The notes under the pieces are model-generated. The model ran no database searches, had not been told where the DNA came from, and saw nothing but the letters and a program-made list of their open reading frames with translations. Made by a program: the position numbers and the translations under genes. A stretch of DNA of 64,000 nt from Wolfiporia cocos (taxonomy: Eukaryota; Basidiomycota; Agaricomycetes; Polyporales; Phaeolaceae). The stretch spans positions 4,030,001 to 4,094,000 of the forward strand of contig JACCLO010000004.1 in assembly GCA_029448655.1 (NCBI GenBank). Reading direction: 5' to 3'. Below, one piece after another: positions 34,553 to 46,565 of the stretch; positions within the stretch are counted from its first letter, which is position 1, and each line of letters begins with the position of its first letter.

Positions 34553-36164
34553 GGTCCTGGAGGAGAATATATCCTCGCGCCCTTCAGAGGGCTGCTGCTC
34601 ATCCAGTAAATTCCGGGTGGTGTCTGCCAAGCGCCAGCCCTTAGCGCTGCAAGTTCAACTCTTGCTGACTCAAGTGTCTAACACTTGGCCTGCAAAACGA
34701 GTGCCGCAGTAGCTGTGCGACGCCCTCGATCCCTTGTATATAATCTGAATGCCATCAAGCATTCTGCTAATCTGTCCGGACATGTTTTGGATCGTTACGA
34801 TGTACCTAATTCTTTACGAGCGAATATCCCAGTCATTGCTCGTGATTCGACAGGTGATCGATCGACGCTCTTGTCCTTTGATGGCGCAGATTCGTGATAT
34901 GATGACATTATTGAGTGCCGCCGACGGTTGCCTTAATTGGTGACATCTGTCTTTCGCAGAAACTGATTGATGGGCGTGCTTCTACGCCAATTTGCGACAG
35001 GCCTCCTCATCACCAAATGCGGCATTGCAGCGTGTAGATATAAGCTTGCACACCCTTCTGCTTGTTTTCTTCCTCCCTTTGTCTCCCTGATGTGGTGTTC
35101 GCTTGGTGACTCGACTTCTCTGCAATGCCGCGGGTACAGTGATGATGACGCCATATACGCACCTTACTTGCTTTGCCCAGACTGATTGCGAGGCTTCTGG
35201 CTTTCTGCGACTGCAAATGCACCCCCTACAACGGCGCGTCACGACATCCCCCTTGATAAAACATCCGATAGTCGCGGAAGGGTGTTTGAATGAACCTTTC
35301 AATGTGATCTACCAGTGCGATATTGATGGTACCGTCTGCTGCAAGTCTTCCGTCGAACCGAACTCAAATGCATGCAGCGAGATTGGCCGAGCACATCCAA
35401 GCCTTCTGCCCAGCATATGTCCAACTCCGTACATCTCGCGCAGTTTGAAAATTTGAAGCTTTCACTGACGATTTTCTGCAGGCGTTGTTGACCAGACCCA
35501 CGGAGTGCGCGCGCCTACTGCACTCAGAGATAGGGTCATGTTCTTCCGGACGATGACTCGGGCGCGCAGTACGGTTCCTCCAATGATCTTGTCGCTGTGG
35601 CATGCGTATATCCAACGAACAAACGTTTCACCCGCCAGGAATTCGGATAAGATCATTGAATTGCTGTCTCGTGCCCGGATAGATGTCAAGTCGTCGTAAA
35701 ACCCTCTGCTAGCACGTCGGCCTCGGCTGGATGATCATATGCGCAGGTCGCATTGTGGGAGGATCGCTACCGGCGGCTCGGCGCAGGGCGGGCAGCGTTA
35801 GGTGCACACGACCATATTCTACTCACTCTCAAGCTCCGTGCCGTCGACGATGACCGTCAAGGGTGGCGCCGACGCCATATAGGGCATCAAATACCGCCGA
35901 GCGTTTGCGAGGACGGCGGGCGGGGCGGGAGCCACTCTTGGCTTGGAGATAACAGTGGCGCCGCACAACCGGTGCCGGTGACTTCATGATGGAAAACATG
36001 CAAGCGACTACAGGCGGCCCACCTTTATTTGAGCTGCATCACCCCGAGTTCTCCTTCACTCCATCCCCACGACCCGACCCGCACCCGCCGTACTAGCACG
36101 TTGCTAGCAGACGGTCGACCAGTCAGCCTCTCTTGAATTCTTAAACGGACGGGGACGCGGACAC
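34553..36164. other. intergenic between the tandem permeases
   Basis: 1.6 kb. I looked for a decayed third permease copy and did not see one. Small frames (34685-34897, 35753-35989 plus) have no supporting features. The last 200 bp should be the promoter of permease 2. Confidence 0.5.
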
Positions 36165-38349
36165 ATGGCAAACAACCCACACGTATCCATGACAGGCAGC
36201 AGCATCGACGACTCCTCTGCCTATGGCAAAGGCAAAGAGGCCGCACAGGTTGTGCAACACAGCCAGTTCGATGTGTATGGTGACGAGGAGAATGCAGACA
36301 GTGAGTTTCGCGCTTGTTGCAGCAGCTACAGCATGACTCATACGCCGTACCTTCAGTCCAGTACCGCACAATGGTGTGGTGGAAGGCGGCCGCACTGATG
36401 CTGGCAGAGACCGTGTCGTTGGGTGTATGCGCCTAACCTCACATGTGTAGTCGAGAGATACTGATTTTCGCTTAGATCTTGTCCATCCCATCAGTGTTCG
36501 GGAGCCTGGGGATGGCTGCGGGCTGCATCCTCGTCATCGTGCGTGCTCTTGGTCAGTCGTGTGATGCGGATCAGTGAATCTGACCTCGTGTGTATGTAGG
36601 GACTCGGTGCCGTGGCGACCTTGACGGGCTACATGATCGGTGCGTTCAAGCTGCGGTATCCGCACGTGCACAACATGGCGGATGCGGGGGAGATCCTGGC
36701 TGGACCAATTGGGCGCGAGGTGCTCGGCGCGTCACAAGTCATCTTCATGATCTTCATCTGTGGCAGTCATGTCCTCACAGGACTGATTGCGTTCGATACC
36801 AGTGAGTACAATGTATGCGCACGGAGAGGGGTCGGTGCTTACTATGTGTCCACCTTGTCAGTCACTGCGGGGGCGTCGTGCTCTGTACTCTGGGCGGGCG
36901 TGTCCGCTATTATCTGCCTTGTGTTGACAATCCCGCGGACGTTGAACGGCATCTCTTACCTCAGCGTTGCCTCATTCATCTCTATTATTAGTACGTCTTC
37001 TGACTGAATAAATGGCGACCTCGCTCACGATCGCTGCTTCTATAGCTGCTGTGTTGATTACGATGATCGGTGTCGGTGTCGCCGGTCATAAAGGTGGCGT
37101 GACTGCGAAAGCCGACCTGAGCTTCGCGAGCGGTTTCTTGGCTGTGACCGACGTGGTAAGTGCGGTGTTTGAGCCTTCATTTCATTTACTTTGAACATGC
37201 TAGATTTTCGCATATGCCGGTATGATCGGTTTATCGCGGAGATGATAGGCAAGCTATTGACCAATTAGATACATAGGTCACGTCGGGTTTTTTACCTTCA
37301 TCGCGGAGATGCGTCAGCCCGAGGACTTCTCGAAGGCGCTGTATTTCTTGCAGATTGCGGACACGACGCTCTATCTGATTGTCGGCGTCGTCGTCTACGC
37401 GTATGCCGGCGACAATGTGGTATCGCCGGCGCTTGGGAACACGGGCGTGACGCTGCGCAAGGTCGCATATGGTATCGCACTGCCCACCATTATGATCGCT
37501 GGTGTGATCAACGGGCACGTCTGCGCAAAGCTTGTGAGTATTACCCCACAGTATATGGTGTCGATTTTGACATGGCACGATGCCACCATCAGATCTTTGT
37601 CAGAATGTAAGTGTGGCGGTTCGTGATTCTGCCGTGGGGCCTGATGGCGCCGGCTTTGCTGCAGATTCCGACGCAACGGACAAGCTTCGAAACACATGAC
37701 GACACACTCCTGGACTGGATGGCTGACATGGACCGGCCTTTGTTTCGCTATCTGGGCTATCGCATTTGTTATTGCAGAGGTGTAAGGGCAGTGCAGTTGA
37801 ATGCAGCGATCGTGCCGACGCCCCGTGTTGACAGGATTCCGTTCTTCAACGACCTGCTGGGAGTAATCAGCGCGCTCTTTGCGAGGTGCGTCCTCTGCAT
37901 CATATTTGACCCTGGGACTGACGCGCCGATATGATGCCTCACAGCTGGTTTACGTACGGCATCTCTGTAAGCTCCTTCTGGCTAATGCGTTTCTAGTACA
38001 GCGCTGACGGCGCTCTGGTCTGCAGGGCGTCTTCTGGTTCCACCTGACACCGCGCGAGCAAAGATGGTCGACGCCGTGGCAGCGGGTCAAGACCATCTTT
38101 TGGGCGGGAATTATCCTCGTGCGCATCGCGTAACCCTAACCCCAAGCTCATTCTGTGACGCTCGTTCGTTCTGCAGATGGGTGCATTCATCATGGTCGCT
38201 GGCTTGTATGCGAGCATCGACAGCATCGTCGAGGGTGCGTGGCTTTCTGCGGGGCCGTGATGCTGTTCTCACTCGTGCGCTATGCAGGCTACAAGGCTGG
38301 GGCGTTCTCAGGGCCGTTCACATGCGCGAGCCAGGCGTTGACCGCCTGA
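36165..38349 (+). CDS. amino-acid permease, Mtr-like AAAP family, tandem copy 2
   Basis: Fifteen exons (starts 36165, 36357, 36476, 36600, 36862, 37046, 37204, 37277, 37593, 37665, 37835, 37945, 38026, 38177, 38288) give 465 residues. Thirteen of the fifteen exons are the same length and phase as in copy 1. Only exon 1 (136 against 154 nt) and exon 4 (202 against 193 nt, a three-residue insertion at EILAGPIGREVLG) differ. The core motifs are the same: YRTMVWWKAAALMLAETVSLG, TLNGISYLSVASF, VGVAGHKGGV, GHVGFFTFIAEMRQPEDF. Introns differ freely in sequence while exons stay alike, so the duplication is old and both copies are under selection. A shared or split substrate range is likely but not shown by the sequence. 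Confidence 0.9.
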
Positions 38350-39305
38350 GGTTCTGAACAGAACAACCATGACGCGGATGAGGCTGATAAGGGGCCTGCT
38401 GGGAGAATGTGATGGTGTCGATGGGAGTAAGTTGTACGGGAGTAAGTCAGGGTGTACGAATGGGGGGATGCAGCGATTACATGTTTGCCGCTGACGCTGT
38501 GATTTATTGAAGCTGTATCGCCGAGTACCCAATAGGATCGTAGATTCGCTGTCGATGATACCAGGCTGTATACTAGCGGATCCGGGTTGTGCAATATAAC
38601 ACAAGCCGCGCGCAATGTCTGGAACCTCGACCGACCTGTTGTACAATTTGCTCAACATGTCCCGTTTTCTGCCCGTCCCTGCTGGATGGTCGACGACATT
38701 CTAGAGCTGTTTGCTAACGTCGCGCCGTCGTCCATCATCCTCGGCGCAAAGGATGGGCCGTGCATGCCTCGGAGAGGGAGAGCGTGGGACCCGTTCACAC
38801 CGGCGGCTTCGCGTGCAGCCGAACCGAGGCGTGATGCACTGGGTTCTTGCGCTTCGTCACTGCCTGTATGCGCTGTGCGCTGTGTGCTTTCCGCTCTCAT
38901 GATGCTGCGAGCGACGCCGAGCTCAGTTCCCCCGCGCGGACGCGGTGGCGCGGCAGTTTCACGTTGCCATTCTCGGTATAAAGATTCGCTGTGACTCGCG
39001 GTGTCGACCGCTCTGCTCCTCCCACCGCCCGCGTTGTCTCCCCCCGTTTCAATTTCGCTGCACCGGGTGCCAACAGACGCGGACACCAGCCGCCCCCGCG
39101 CGCATCCCCTCCTCATACGGCAGCTTCACGCGTCTAGATAAATCGACAGGGTCCTCCTGTCCCGACAGTCGGGTAGGCCTCTGTCCGAGGTGCGCTTCCT
39201 CGCAGTACCCGGCACGCGCGCCCGCCTTATTTACCGCCTTTCGCCCTGGGCCACTCAGCACAACCCGATCGCCCACCCATTGCCAGGCAGCCTAGCTCAC
39301 TCGAG
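38350..39305. other. intergenic, upstream of TYR1
   Basis: Just under 1 kb between permease 2 and TYR1. TATAAA lies at about 38978 with a TGACTC motif at 38992. A short, GC-rich 5' leader would follow. No other gene is seen. Confidence 0.5.
38978..38997 (+). promoter_or_regulatory. TATA element and TGACTC motif ahead of TYR1
   Basis: TATAAA followed 8 nt later by TGACTC, the core recognised by Gcn4/Cpc1 in general amino-acid control. It lies about 310 bp before the TYR1 ATG. Use of the site is inference from motif and neighbour. Confidence 0.35.
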
Positions 39306-40948
39306 ATGATCAACTACGACGTTACCCCGGACTCTCCCTACGAGGAGCAGCCTGCCATCGGCGTCATTGGCATGGGTGCCATGGGCACGATGTACGCCAA
39401 GTACCTCTCGACCAACGGATGGAAGAAGTGCGTCATCACTGATGTCCGCTTGTCACGATGCTCACCATCGTGTGCGGCGATCGCTCACCAGGATCTATGT
39501 ATGTGACCAACCAACCAAGTACGAGGCGTTGAGGGAGAAATACGCGGGTACGCGGGTTCCTCTCCGCGTTGCTGTGCTGTTCACTGACCAGCGAACACAG
39601 ACCATCCCACCATCACCGTCCTTCGCGATGGACACCAGGTATCGCGCATCTCCGACTTCACGATGTACTCCGTCGAGGCCGAGTTCATCGAGCGTGTCGT
39701 TGCAGAGTACGGTCCCTGTCAGTGATACCTTCCCCACACCGCCACCACCGCCCAGCTAACCATTCGCGTCTAGCTACAAAATACGGCGCTATCGTTGCCG
39801 GCCAGACGTCAGTGAAGGCGCCAGAAAAGGTGGCGTTCGAGAAGTACCTCCCAGACGACGTGCACATTGTCTCGTGCCACTCGCTCCACGGACCCACCGT
39901 GTCTCCGGTCGGACAGCCTTTGGTAAGTGCACAGGAGCGCTGGTAGCATCTTCCTCATTTGAACGTGGAGTTTCAGGTCCTTATTAAACATCGCGCCCCC
40001 GATGAGGCGCTCATGCTAGTGGAGAACATCCTTAGACCGCTCCAATCGCGGTTTGTCTACCTGTCGTTTGAGGGCCACGACATCGTAACGGCCAACACGC
40101 AGGCGGTGACACATGCCGCATTCCTCAGGTGAGCGTCCACTCAGCGGGGATAGTCCGGCGCGCGCTGACCGCTTCCCAGCATGGGCACCGCCTGGGCGAA
40201 CGAGCGCGAGTACCCCTGGGAAACGGGGCACTACGTCGGCGGGATCGAGACGGTGAAGGTGAACATCATGCTGCGCATCTACTCGAACAAGTGGCACGTC
40301 TACGCGGGGCTCGCGATCCTGAACCCGTCCGCGCGCGTGCAGATCGACCAGTACGCGCGGAGCACGACCGAGCTCTACAAGCTCATGCTCGCCGCGGACG
40401 AGCCCGGCCTGCGCGCGCGCATGTACGCCGCGCGCGACAAGGTGTTCGGCCCCAAGGGCGCCGAGCGCGCGCCGATCCTGCTCTCGGAGGACATCCTCGA
40501 CCGCTTCTCGCTCGGCCGCCGGCCGTCCGTGAACGGCAGCGCGGGTGCGCCGCCGAACACGCACCCCGCCAACTCGCACCTCTCGCTGCTCGCGATGGTC
40601 GACTGCTGGGCGGCGCTCGGCATCCAGCCGTTCGTGCACCTCGACATCGCCGCGACGCCCATCTACCGCATGCTGCTCGGCGTGTCCGAGTACCTCTTCC
40701 GCTCGCCCGCGCGCCTCGACGCCGCCATCCACGCCGCGGTGCACGACACGACCTACCGCGCGAACGACCTCGAGTTCGTCATCGCCGCCCGCGGCTGGAG
40801 CCAGTGCATCGAGTTTGGCTCGTTCGAGCTCTACCAGCGCCGGTTTATGGAGACTGCCACGTTCTTCGAGTCCAGGTTTGATGAGGCGACCAAGGCCGGC
40901 ACGGCTATGCTACAGGCGATCATGGACAGCTCTCCGGCGGCGCGATAG
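39306..40948 (+). CDS. TYR1: prephenate dehydrogenase (NADP+)
   Basis: Converts prephenate to 4-hydroxyphenylpyruvate, the last but one step of tyrosine synthesis, in the cytosol. Six exons (39306-39427, 39492-39547, 39601-39717, 39774-39922, 39977-40128, 40180-40948) give 454 residues, the normal size for fungal Tyr1. The Rossmann fingerprint GVIGMGAMG sits at residues 19-27. Downstream come GAIVAGQTSVKAPE, SCHSLHGPTVSPVGQPL (the active-site loop with the His conserved in this family), GHDIVTANTQAVTHAAFLSM and ETGHYVGGIETVKVN. The exon junctions recover these family motifs without gaps. The last exon is long (769 nt), very GC rich and intronless, with strong codon bias. TYR1 converges on ILV2, whose stop lies 425 bp away. 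Confidence 0.95.
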
Positions 40949-41373
40949 ATACAATACAATGCTCGTGTGGACAGTACATAGCTATTTTCTTGGCTGTTCG
41001 GAATGCATGCAGTGAATGGGAGTAGTGTAAGATACTTAGACATGCTTAGTAAGACGCGCCCATGTATATATGACTTATCTATCACGCAGGTTACCGTGTC
41101 TGAACGTGACGAGGAGCTCGCGTTACGCAAAGAAGCAATGAGATAGCAATCCTGAACCATCGCAGCGTTATGCCGCGTCGTAACATCCGAATTATCATGA
41201 TAGTAAATACAGAGGTGTCCCCTCAGGGACTTTTGCTTCGTGACAAGGGCCGAATGCCAGATGCAATGCGTGACCTCGACAATGTACAACGTAAAGTGAT
41301 GGCGGGGGACACGCAGGTCCCATGCAGCGGTTATATGATGCAGGATGGTACGGAGAACGGACGTCACAAAGGG
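40949..41373. other. convergent intergenic region TYR1/ILV2
   Basis: A 425-bp gap shared by the 3' ends of TYR1 (plus) and ILV2 (minus). It is AT-richer than its neighbours and carries no gene. Confidence 0.6.
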
Positions 41374-43685
41374 TCACGCCTTTATCTTGCCCGAAGGGTC
41401 GTATTTCGCGCGGAGCGCTTTGTGCAGCAACTGCTCGTGAAGCGCCTTGCCCGCAGGGACCTGTAAGCAACACGCGTGTCAGCGATCGCCGCACGCACAC
41501 ACAACGCGCCGGACTGACCATCGGGAACACATGCTCGTTGTTCTCGACCGTGCAGTCCATGAGGACCGGTTTTGAGTTGTCGTACTCGAGGAGCTCCTTC
41601 ATCTTCGCGGGCAGCTCATCGAAGCTGTTGCACCGGATCGCGTGCACGTTCATCGCCTGCGCGAGCTTGACAAAGTCCGGGTTCGTCATGCGCGTGTGCG
41701 AGTAGCGGTTCTCGTAGAACAGATCTGTGTAGGGCACGCGGTTTAGGACCGGCTGGCTAGGCAGATATAGTCGTGGGAGACCGGGACGAACCTTGCCACT
41801 GGAGCACCATACCCTGGAACCGGTTGTTTAGTATGATCACCTTGACTCCGATGTTGAACTCCGACGCCGTCTGCAGCTCCATCGCCGTCATGCTAAAGGA
41901 CGCGTCGCCGTCGATGTCGACCACGGTCTTGTGTGGCGCGCCCACCTTGGCGCCGATGGACGAAGGGAGGCCGAAGCCCATCGTCTGATGATAGTGTCAG
42001 TCGATGTCCACGATAGCGTCCCTACAGATACTCACCCCGAGTCCGCCTGAGGTGACCAAGCTGCGCGGGGTCCGCCACCGGAAGTGCTGAGCGGCCCACA
42101 TCTGGTGCTGGCCGACGCCGGTAGTCACGATCACGTCCTCTTTCCGGTGCGCGGTCTGTCGGTCGAGCTCCTCGATGACCTCCTGCGGCTTCATCATCGA
42201 GCCCGGCGTGTCCTTGCTCTTCTCGTACGTGAACGGGTACGCATTCTTCCACGCCTTGATGTCGCTGAACCACTGCTCTCTCGGCGACGAGCGGATCAGG
42301 GGCACGAGGGACGCCATGTTCGCGACGACGTCACCGAGCACGGGGATCGACGCCTCGACGACCTTGTTGATGTTCTTGGGCTGGATCTCAAAGTGGATGA
42401 TGCCGCCGCGGCCCTCCGCGGCAGCCGCACGCGCCGCGGGCGCGAACACGTCGACCTTGCCCGTCACGCGATCGTCAAACCGCGCGCCGAGGGCGATGAT
42501 CACATCCGCCTGCTGCATCGCGAGGTTCGCGTACGCGGAGCCGTGCATGCCGAGCATGTGGAGGCTCTTCTCGTCGAGCTCGTCGAACGCGCCGAGGCCC
42601 TGCAGCGTCGTCGTGACGGGGATGTTGCCCTCCTGCGCGAGCTGCTTGAGCAGCTTCGGCCCGAGGGACGACGAGAGCACGCCTGCGCCCGCGTAGATGA
42701 TCGGCCGCTTGGCGCGGTTGATGAGGTCGGCTGCCTGCTGGATGAGCAGAATGTCCGACGGCTGGTCGCTCGACTGGAGCGGGTTGGAGGGGAGGCCGAG
42801 CGGGCGGCCGGGGGTCGTCGCCTTGTACGACAGGGGCGTCTTGAGCACGCCGGCGGTGATGTCCTTCGGGAGGTCGACGAGGACGGGCCCGGGGCGGCCG
42901 GAGGTCGCGATCTTGAACGCCTCGTTGATGCGGCGCGGGAGCTCGGCAACGTCCTTGATCATCACGTTCCACTTGGTGCACGCGCGCGAGATGCCGACCA
43001 TGTCCGCCTCCTGGAACGCGTCGGAGCCGATTGCGGACGTGGCGACCTGGCCGCAGAAGACGACGAGCGGGATGCCGTCGCTGAGCGCGTCCTGCATGGG
43101 CGTGACGACGTTCGTCGCGCCGGGGCCGGAGGTGACGAGGACGACGCCGGGCTTGCCCGTCACGCGCGCGTAGCCCTCCGCCATGTGCCCCGCGCCCTGC
43201 TCGTGGCGCGGGAGGACAAAGTCAAACTGCGGCGAGTTGTAGATCGCGTCGAACACGGGCAGGATCGCGCCGCCCGGGTAGCCGAAGATGTGCTTCACGC
43301 CGTGGCGGACCATCATCTCGTGGAAGATCTGCCCGCCGGACATGCCCACGAACGAGTGGTCGAGCGGGCCCTCGGGGTGGGGGCCGAGGGCCGGCGGCGG
43401 GATCGGCACGTTGTTCCTCGTTGGCACCTGTTGGTATGCGGGCGCAGGCGCGGGCCGCCTGTACGCCGTTCAGTACGTTGTCTGCCCCGAGCGGAAGCGC
43501 ACCCACACTACATTCGTCGCGGTCGCGCCCCGTGCGGTCGAGCGGCTGATGTTGCGGGCGTGCTCCCGGATCCTCGACTTTGCGTCGATGATGGACGAGC
43601 TCGAGCTGGCTGCCGTCGAGCGGTGGCGAACGACAGTGGCGGCGGCGCCACTGCGGGCGCGCATCTTGGAAGGAGTGGTCAGCAT
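41374..43685 (-). CDS. ILV2: acetolactate synthase, catalytic subunit, mitochondrial
   Basis: Makes 2-acetolactate or 2-aceto-2-hydroxybutyrate from pyruvate, the first shared step of valine, leucine and isoleucine synthesis. Five exons (43685-43507, 43458-42036, 41984-41792, 41724-41519, 41460-41374) give 695 residues. The N-terminus, rich in Arg, Ser and Ala and poor in acid (MLTTPSKMRARSG), is a mitochondrial import signal. The catalytic Glu lies in RHEQGAGHMAEGYARV (about residue 146). PGATNVVTPMQDAL and QEADMVGISRACTKWNV follow, and the ThDP/Mg motif GDASF...NN sits near residues 560-588. The tail is KYDPSGKIKA. The start is the ATG at 43685; the upstream in-frame extension has no ATG. 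Two TGACTC motifs lie 66 and 106 bp upstream. This protein is the target of sulfonylurea and imidazolinone inhibitors. Confidence 0.96.
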
Positions 43686-43750
43686 GGCTGGGCAGCGTCG
43701 GGTCGACGGCGGCGGGGGCGGGGTGGGTGTGGGGGACTGAAAAGCTGGAG

Positions 43751-43796
43751 GAGTCAATGGGTAGGAGGAGGGAAGCTATAAGGAGGGCTCGAGTCA
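43751..43796 (-). promoter_or_regulatory. paired TGACTC motifs upstream of ILV2
   Basis: TGACTC occurs on the minus strand at 43756-43751 and again, as ATGACTCG, at 43796-43791. A TATA-like CTTATAG lies between them. They sit 66-111 bp before the ILV2 ATG, a typical place for Gcn4/Cpc1 sites on ILV genes. The binding claim is inference. Confidence 0.5.
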
Positions 43797-44510
43797 TAGT
43801 CAGATGACCAACGGCACTCTGGCGCACATATATGGAAGGCGCTGTATTCCAAAAGGATTGAGCCACCGAGCGATCTGCAAGTTTTGGGCCGCGATTTTCG
43901 TGTGTGCGTCTTTGCCGATAACGCGCATCAGAACGTGCCTCCTGAGTCTGATTGTGTCTTTGTTAATGCAATGTCGCGAACGCAGCTCTGTGCAGAGCGT
44001 GCAGCCACATTCGTTCAGAAGGGACTCTCTGGCTCCGAGACGTTCTCGGCTCACGATTGCTTCCTCGACGAAATTGTCACTTGTAGGGAAAGGAGAACCA
44101 TGTATGCAGGCCGGATACAATGCGACGCAAAGCGAAGAACTCGCGTTGGTCAGCCGTCGTATCGCAAACCCCGAAGCGCCAGCCGCAGCCGCCTATGCCC
44201 GGTCTCCTGCGCGACGATTCACATCAAGCAAGTAATCCTTCTGACCCGCGGGAAAGCACACTCACAATGCAGACCGGGGCCTCGCCGGCGACTTACATAA
44301 CGCCACTTGTCTCCGCAGCGGGGCCAGGAATTGTCGCAGCATGCCACAAGAATGCAGCTACAGCTGTAGCCTTACCACCGCTGAGCGTCGGACGCCTTGG
44401 CAGCGGCAGCGGCAGGCAAGTATATGGAGAAAGTTTGCTGATGAGAGAGCTGGCTGCTGGCAGCGATAGCGAGGCCATCAACACTCCGAGCCACACACGG
44501 AGCTGATGCG

Positions 44511-44655
44511 TGCCCGGAACAGTACGAGACGCCCGTGGTCGGCGGAGCGTCGTCTGCACCGGTCCGCAGGAGGCACCTAGGTAGAGACGAAGATCCCATT
44601 CACGCATTGCAATATGCAATGTCGATGTCTCGTGCTCGTGGTGTGACGTGGAAGA
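44511..44655 (-). repeat. dispersed repeat, copy 1
   Basis: Read on the minus strand, this segment matches 55194-55376. Shared blocks include CACACCACGAGCACG, CATTGCATATTGCA, CGTCTCTA--TAGGTGCCTC, CCGGTGCAGACG and CTGTTCCGGGCA. Copy 1 is about 38 bp shorter in the middle. It lies about 220 bp before the MTU1 start. Confidence 0.7.
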
Positions 44656-44871
44656 TGAGGCAGACGACCTACGGTAGCGGGAATGGCTGTCAACGACTGA
44701 TACAACACTTCCATTGTACAACATCAAACATTTTATGCACAGCGCTCGAGCAGCGCTCATCCCCAATTTGATAAGACTCCGTTCGATTGATCTCAAGTCT
44801 CGGAAGTTTGATCGGCACAGCGCCTATTCTTCATCCTTGAACTTGGCGCCACAACGACTTCGTCAAAGTTC

Positions 44872-46565
44872 ATGCAGATATGGCCAAATGCAGTCCGGCG
44901 CTCACTTGCTCTCTACAACACTCACGTATCCAAAATAACACCTCGGAAAGGTGACCGCGGTATGCCACATTGTTCCCGGGCCGTGTGTTTGCTCTGAACA
45001 GCGAGCAGTGGTGGTCGCCATGTCTGGCGGGGTCGACTCGTCTGTGGTTGCAAAGCTTCTATCCGAGAAGGCAAGCCAATTTGTATGTCGTAACTTATAC
45101 CCTGGCTGAACCTATTCTCAGGATTATGACCTATCTGCGATCTTCATGCGCAACTGGGATACCCGGGATGAATCAGGCACCGACAGCGGCTGTGAGTGGA
45201 AGAAAGACTGGGAGGACGTGCAGCGCGTCTGTAGGTACCTGGACATTCCTTGCCGCATGGTATGTACCGAATTGATCAGGTTGTATTCTATATGGACTCG
45301 AGACGGACACCTAGATCGACCTCTCTCGGCAGTACTGGACCCGAGTATTCGAGCCTGCATTGCAAATGTGGGAGGATGGGTACACACCAAACCCAGATGT
45401 TTGGTGCAACAAGTCAGTATCTGGTGCTGTTGTAAACTCCCACTTCGCTATATGCTCAAGCTCAAGCTCATTTCAGGGAGGTCAAGTTCGGTGCGTTGGT
45501 TGACAATCTCACCGAAAATGACTCCTGGTTGGCTACGGGTGCGGCAATCTGTAATTTGAGTTGTTCTTGCTCATCCTCATGACAAATCTATAGGCCATTA
45601 TGCCGATAAATCATGGTCGCCGATGCCCAACATATTCTCTAGCCTACTTGGCAAATCTGCAACGCCTCGCCCCCAGCTCCGACGGCCAAAGGATAGAACG
45701 AAGGACCAAACGTATTACCTCGCTGCAGTCCCAGAAGCAAGTCTTTCCCGCGCCGTTTTCCCCTTAGCTCGGTACAGCAAGCCCGAAGTGCGCGAATTGG
45801 CGCGCAAATGGGGCTTACCTACGGCACAGAGAGAGGAGAGCATGGGAATATGCTTCGTCGGCGAGAAGCGGCGGTTCAATGAATTCTTATGTATGTTATC
45901 CGCCGAGGGATGCCAAAACCGTGTATGCTGACATCTCCTCTAGCCCAGTATATCGAGCCTAAACCTGGTCCCATCATTGACATGACTACTGGAGAGACTA
46001 TCGGCATACATAAGGGCTTATGGACGTTAACTATAGGCCAGAATGCCCGAATCAAGGGCATGCCCGCGAAGACCTTCGTCAAGTCAAAGGATCCTGAGAC
46101 GAATAGTATTTTCGTTGTACCCGGATCGTAAGTTTCGTTTTCGGCCATACAATAATATCATTGCTCAAGGGTCGTCCCGAATGGTCCAGGAATAATCCTT
46201 TGCTTTCCGATAAAGCCCTCATTGCAGCAAACTGGCAGTGGATCTGGCGCGATTCACCTCCGCTCGGCGTCTATACCAAGGAAGGATTCCGATGTCGCCT
46301 CCAGTACATCTCTCGCATGATAGACGTGCCGTGCACGATCCGGCAGTAAGTCATCGTCTTTGCAATCGCTATAACAACTCTTTGACCATTTATCCTGGCA
46401 CCGTATGCTAGGGAGCATGCGGACGGTAATTCGATGCTTATTACGTTGGATGAACCACAGAAGGGGATCACGCCGGGACAGGTTGCAGTAATCTGGGACG
46501 GGGATTGGTGCCTAGGCTGCGGAATTATCAAATGCTCCACGCACGACTTTGCTAGTCAAATCTGA
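44872..46565 (+). CDS. MTU1: mitochondrial tRNA-specific 2-thiouridylase (MnmA/TrmU family)
   Basis: Transfers sulfur to U34 of mitochondrial tRNA-Lys, -Glu and -Gln. Nine exons (44872-44925, 45002-45070, 45122-45259, 45315-45412, 45477-45538, 45594-45890, 45944-46127, 46190-46345, 46412-46565) give 403 residues. A short basic N-terminus ([18 protein letters not shown]) would serve as import signal. The PP-loop [10 protein letters not shown] lies at 24-32, FMRNWDT follows, and the two catalytic Cys are in NPDVWCN (about 118) and MGICFVG (about 227). [25 protein letters not shown] and [15 protein letters not shown] are also family motifs. Intron 2 is best read as GC-AG (45071-45121), because that gives LLSEKDYDLSA as in relatives; a GT donor at 45083 is possible but would leave a 39-nt intron and five extra residues. 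The first exon is the least certain, since its intron donor is GTATCC. Confidence 0.88.

Larger units (their letters stand above)
43686..44871. other. divergent intergenic region ILV2/MTU1
   Basis: 1.2 kb between two divergent starts. It holds two TGACTC motifs close to ILV2 and one copy of a diverged dispersed repeat at 44511-44655. No gene is recognised. Confidence 0.5.

Noticed and set aside
34553..36164. A degraded third permease between the two copies
   Set aside because: None of the conserved permease blocks can be found in any frame.
42084..43781. 565-codon open frame on the plus strand
   Set aside because: It is the antisense shadow of ILV2 exon 2, whose GC-rich codons leave the opposite strand open. 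The minus strand carries the recognisable enzyme.
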